This document shows positions 41,448 to 42,500 of a stretch of DNA of 42,500 nucleotides, in pieces. Source of the DNA: Glandiceps talaboti (taxonomy: Eukaryota; Hemichordata; Enteropneusta; Spengelidae); the NCBI RefSeq assembly GCF_964340395.1, contig NC_135561.1, positions 21,380,986 to 21,423,485 of the forward strand. Direction: 5' to 3'. Made by a program: the position numbers and the translations under genes. Numbering within the stretch: position 1 is the stretch's first letter; each line of letters starts with the position of its first letter. The notes below the pieces were generated by a model that worked only from the letters and a program-made list of their open reading frames with translations, was not told the DNA's origin and searched no databases.

Positions 41448-42237
41448 TTGTGTGTATGTAAAGGCCATCGACCTTGCAGTTTTCGATAATGGCCTTGTCA
41501 TCAGATATACATGTGTTTTTGGGTCAACAAAAGTGATTTTCGGCAAAAATAAAATGATACTTCCAAACTACTGGCAAATTAATATTTTATTGGAACGTTC
41601 TTAAGGGTTTGTAGATTAAGCATTGTTCATGATGTGATGATTCCACGTGCGATATGCAAATTAGGTCTAGAAATGTGTCTTTTGGATCAAAATCTGTAAT
41701 TCCAAAACTAGCATATACTAAATCCTGGGCTGGGTTCATGGACTGAGCTGTTGTGTTGGAATCTTGAAAACTGAGATTGCAACACAGTCGATAAAATGGA
41801 CCGCAAACTACCGCAAGGTCGTTTTCTTTCTGTTTCCTATTCCTTGAAGATACTGCCAATACTAACAGTAAAAATATGTAACTTTTAAAAACACATAATT
41901 AAACTCTACAGTTATGCTAAAACGCCATTGATGCTATTGTTTGTCACTTGTCATCGTCAATCCAAAGGAATGTTTGTAGTTTTATATTTTAGCAAATATA
42001 TATTTAAAAAAGAGAAAGGAAAATGCTATGCTAATTCGAAATTCCCTCTTTTTGAAAATTTAAAGCCTTTCATGTGTGATTTATGATTGATGTGTCACCA
42101 TAAAGGTTATTTGTATGCTATCCATCATTGTCCATATATATATTTTTCCTTGTAGTTTTATTGTTTACGTCATGTCATTTCCTATAATAATTGGCTAGCC
42201 ATGAACATATGAACACATAGCTATTATTAGACTAGAG
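41448..42237. other. Probable intron, no exon recognised
   Basis: A minus-strand frame of 90 codons (41859-41587) has no splice or family support. A T-rich acceptor-like CCTTGTAG occurs at about 42149, but the frame after it closes quickly. Confidence 0.35.
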
Positions 42238-42500
42238 ACACCAGAGACAGACGATTTAAAGCGGAACTTGTTACAAATTGAATTCAACTGGAAAAATAAA
42301 CGACTGAATTGGATTAATAAGACTTGGCACATCATGCTGGAAGTACAAAGACAAGTAGGGCTTCGTATGAACATATTTATGGCTTCTTTACATGCACATA
42401 AAATACCAAGATAACTTGAAAGTCTTCTCTGAATGTGAGCTATTTTCCAAAAGAGGGCCACAGAACTGTTCTTATTAAATGGTGAAACATGCTTTGCAAA
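42238..42500. mobile_element. Second copy of the intron 3 fold-back family, cut by the window edge
   Basis: CACCAGAGACAGACG, GGAACTTGTTACAAA, TTGGATTAATAAGA, CATCATGCTGGAA, GAATGTGAGCTAT, AAAGAGGGCCACAGAACTGT and TCTTATTAAATGGTGAAA run collinear with 32466-32710 at moderate divergence. The outer right arm lies beyond 42500. Confidence 0.6.

Noticed and set aside
41461-41536. Third exon of the secreted-protein gene after CCTTGCAG at 41479
   Set aside because: The in-phase frame hits a stop after 18 codons without a good donor, and the residues show no domain pattern.
41587-41859. 90-codon minus-strand gene
   Set aside because: No recognisable domain, no clear splice partners, and it lies in the likely intron of a plus-strand gene.

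Overview
This is animal nuclear DNA: AT-rich, with long introns bounded by GT-AG and many microsatellites, minisatellites and fold-back elements. It contains no rRNA or tRNA that I can recognise and no operon structure. The protein sequence and the repeat style suggest a marine invertebrate such as a hemichordate, lancelet or lophotrochozoan. The sequence alone does not fix the phylum.

The one gene that can be read end to end is nicotinate phosphoribosyltransferase (NAPRT) on the minus strand, 36958 down to 12598. I assembled 13 coding exons by hand. Every junction is GT-AG, the phases all agree, and the total is 1680 nt (559 residues plus stop). The enzyme starts the Preiss-Handler route to NAD. 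About 93% of the 24.4 kb coding span is intron, and intron 4 alone is 10.5 kb.

Layout: 1-12597 is intergenic or downstream of NAPRT. It holds a 35-bp minisatellite, several inverted-repeat elements, possible LINE tails and a degenerate ~130-bp repeat, with no gene I can support. 12598-36958 is NAPRT. Its introns carry a ~52-copy 34-bp minisatellite (intron 9), a GGCCTAA-ended MITE (intron 6), two TTAA-flanked elements (introns 3 and 4), a long-armed fold-back (intron 3), five 88-bp repeats and large TATG/TG arrays. 36959-39416 is a 2.5 kb head-to-head intergenic region with oligo-G runs and a GC-rich hairpin. From 39417 to the right edge lies the start of a probable plus-strand gene for a secreted protein (two candidate exons). 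The window ends inside a second copy of the intron 3 fold-back family.

No multi-gene novel system is visible. The most unusual signals are the intron 9 array, whose units in the sense RNA resemble splice sites, and the density of non-autonomous transposon-like inverted repeats within one metabolic gene.
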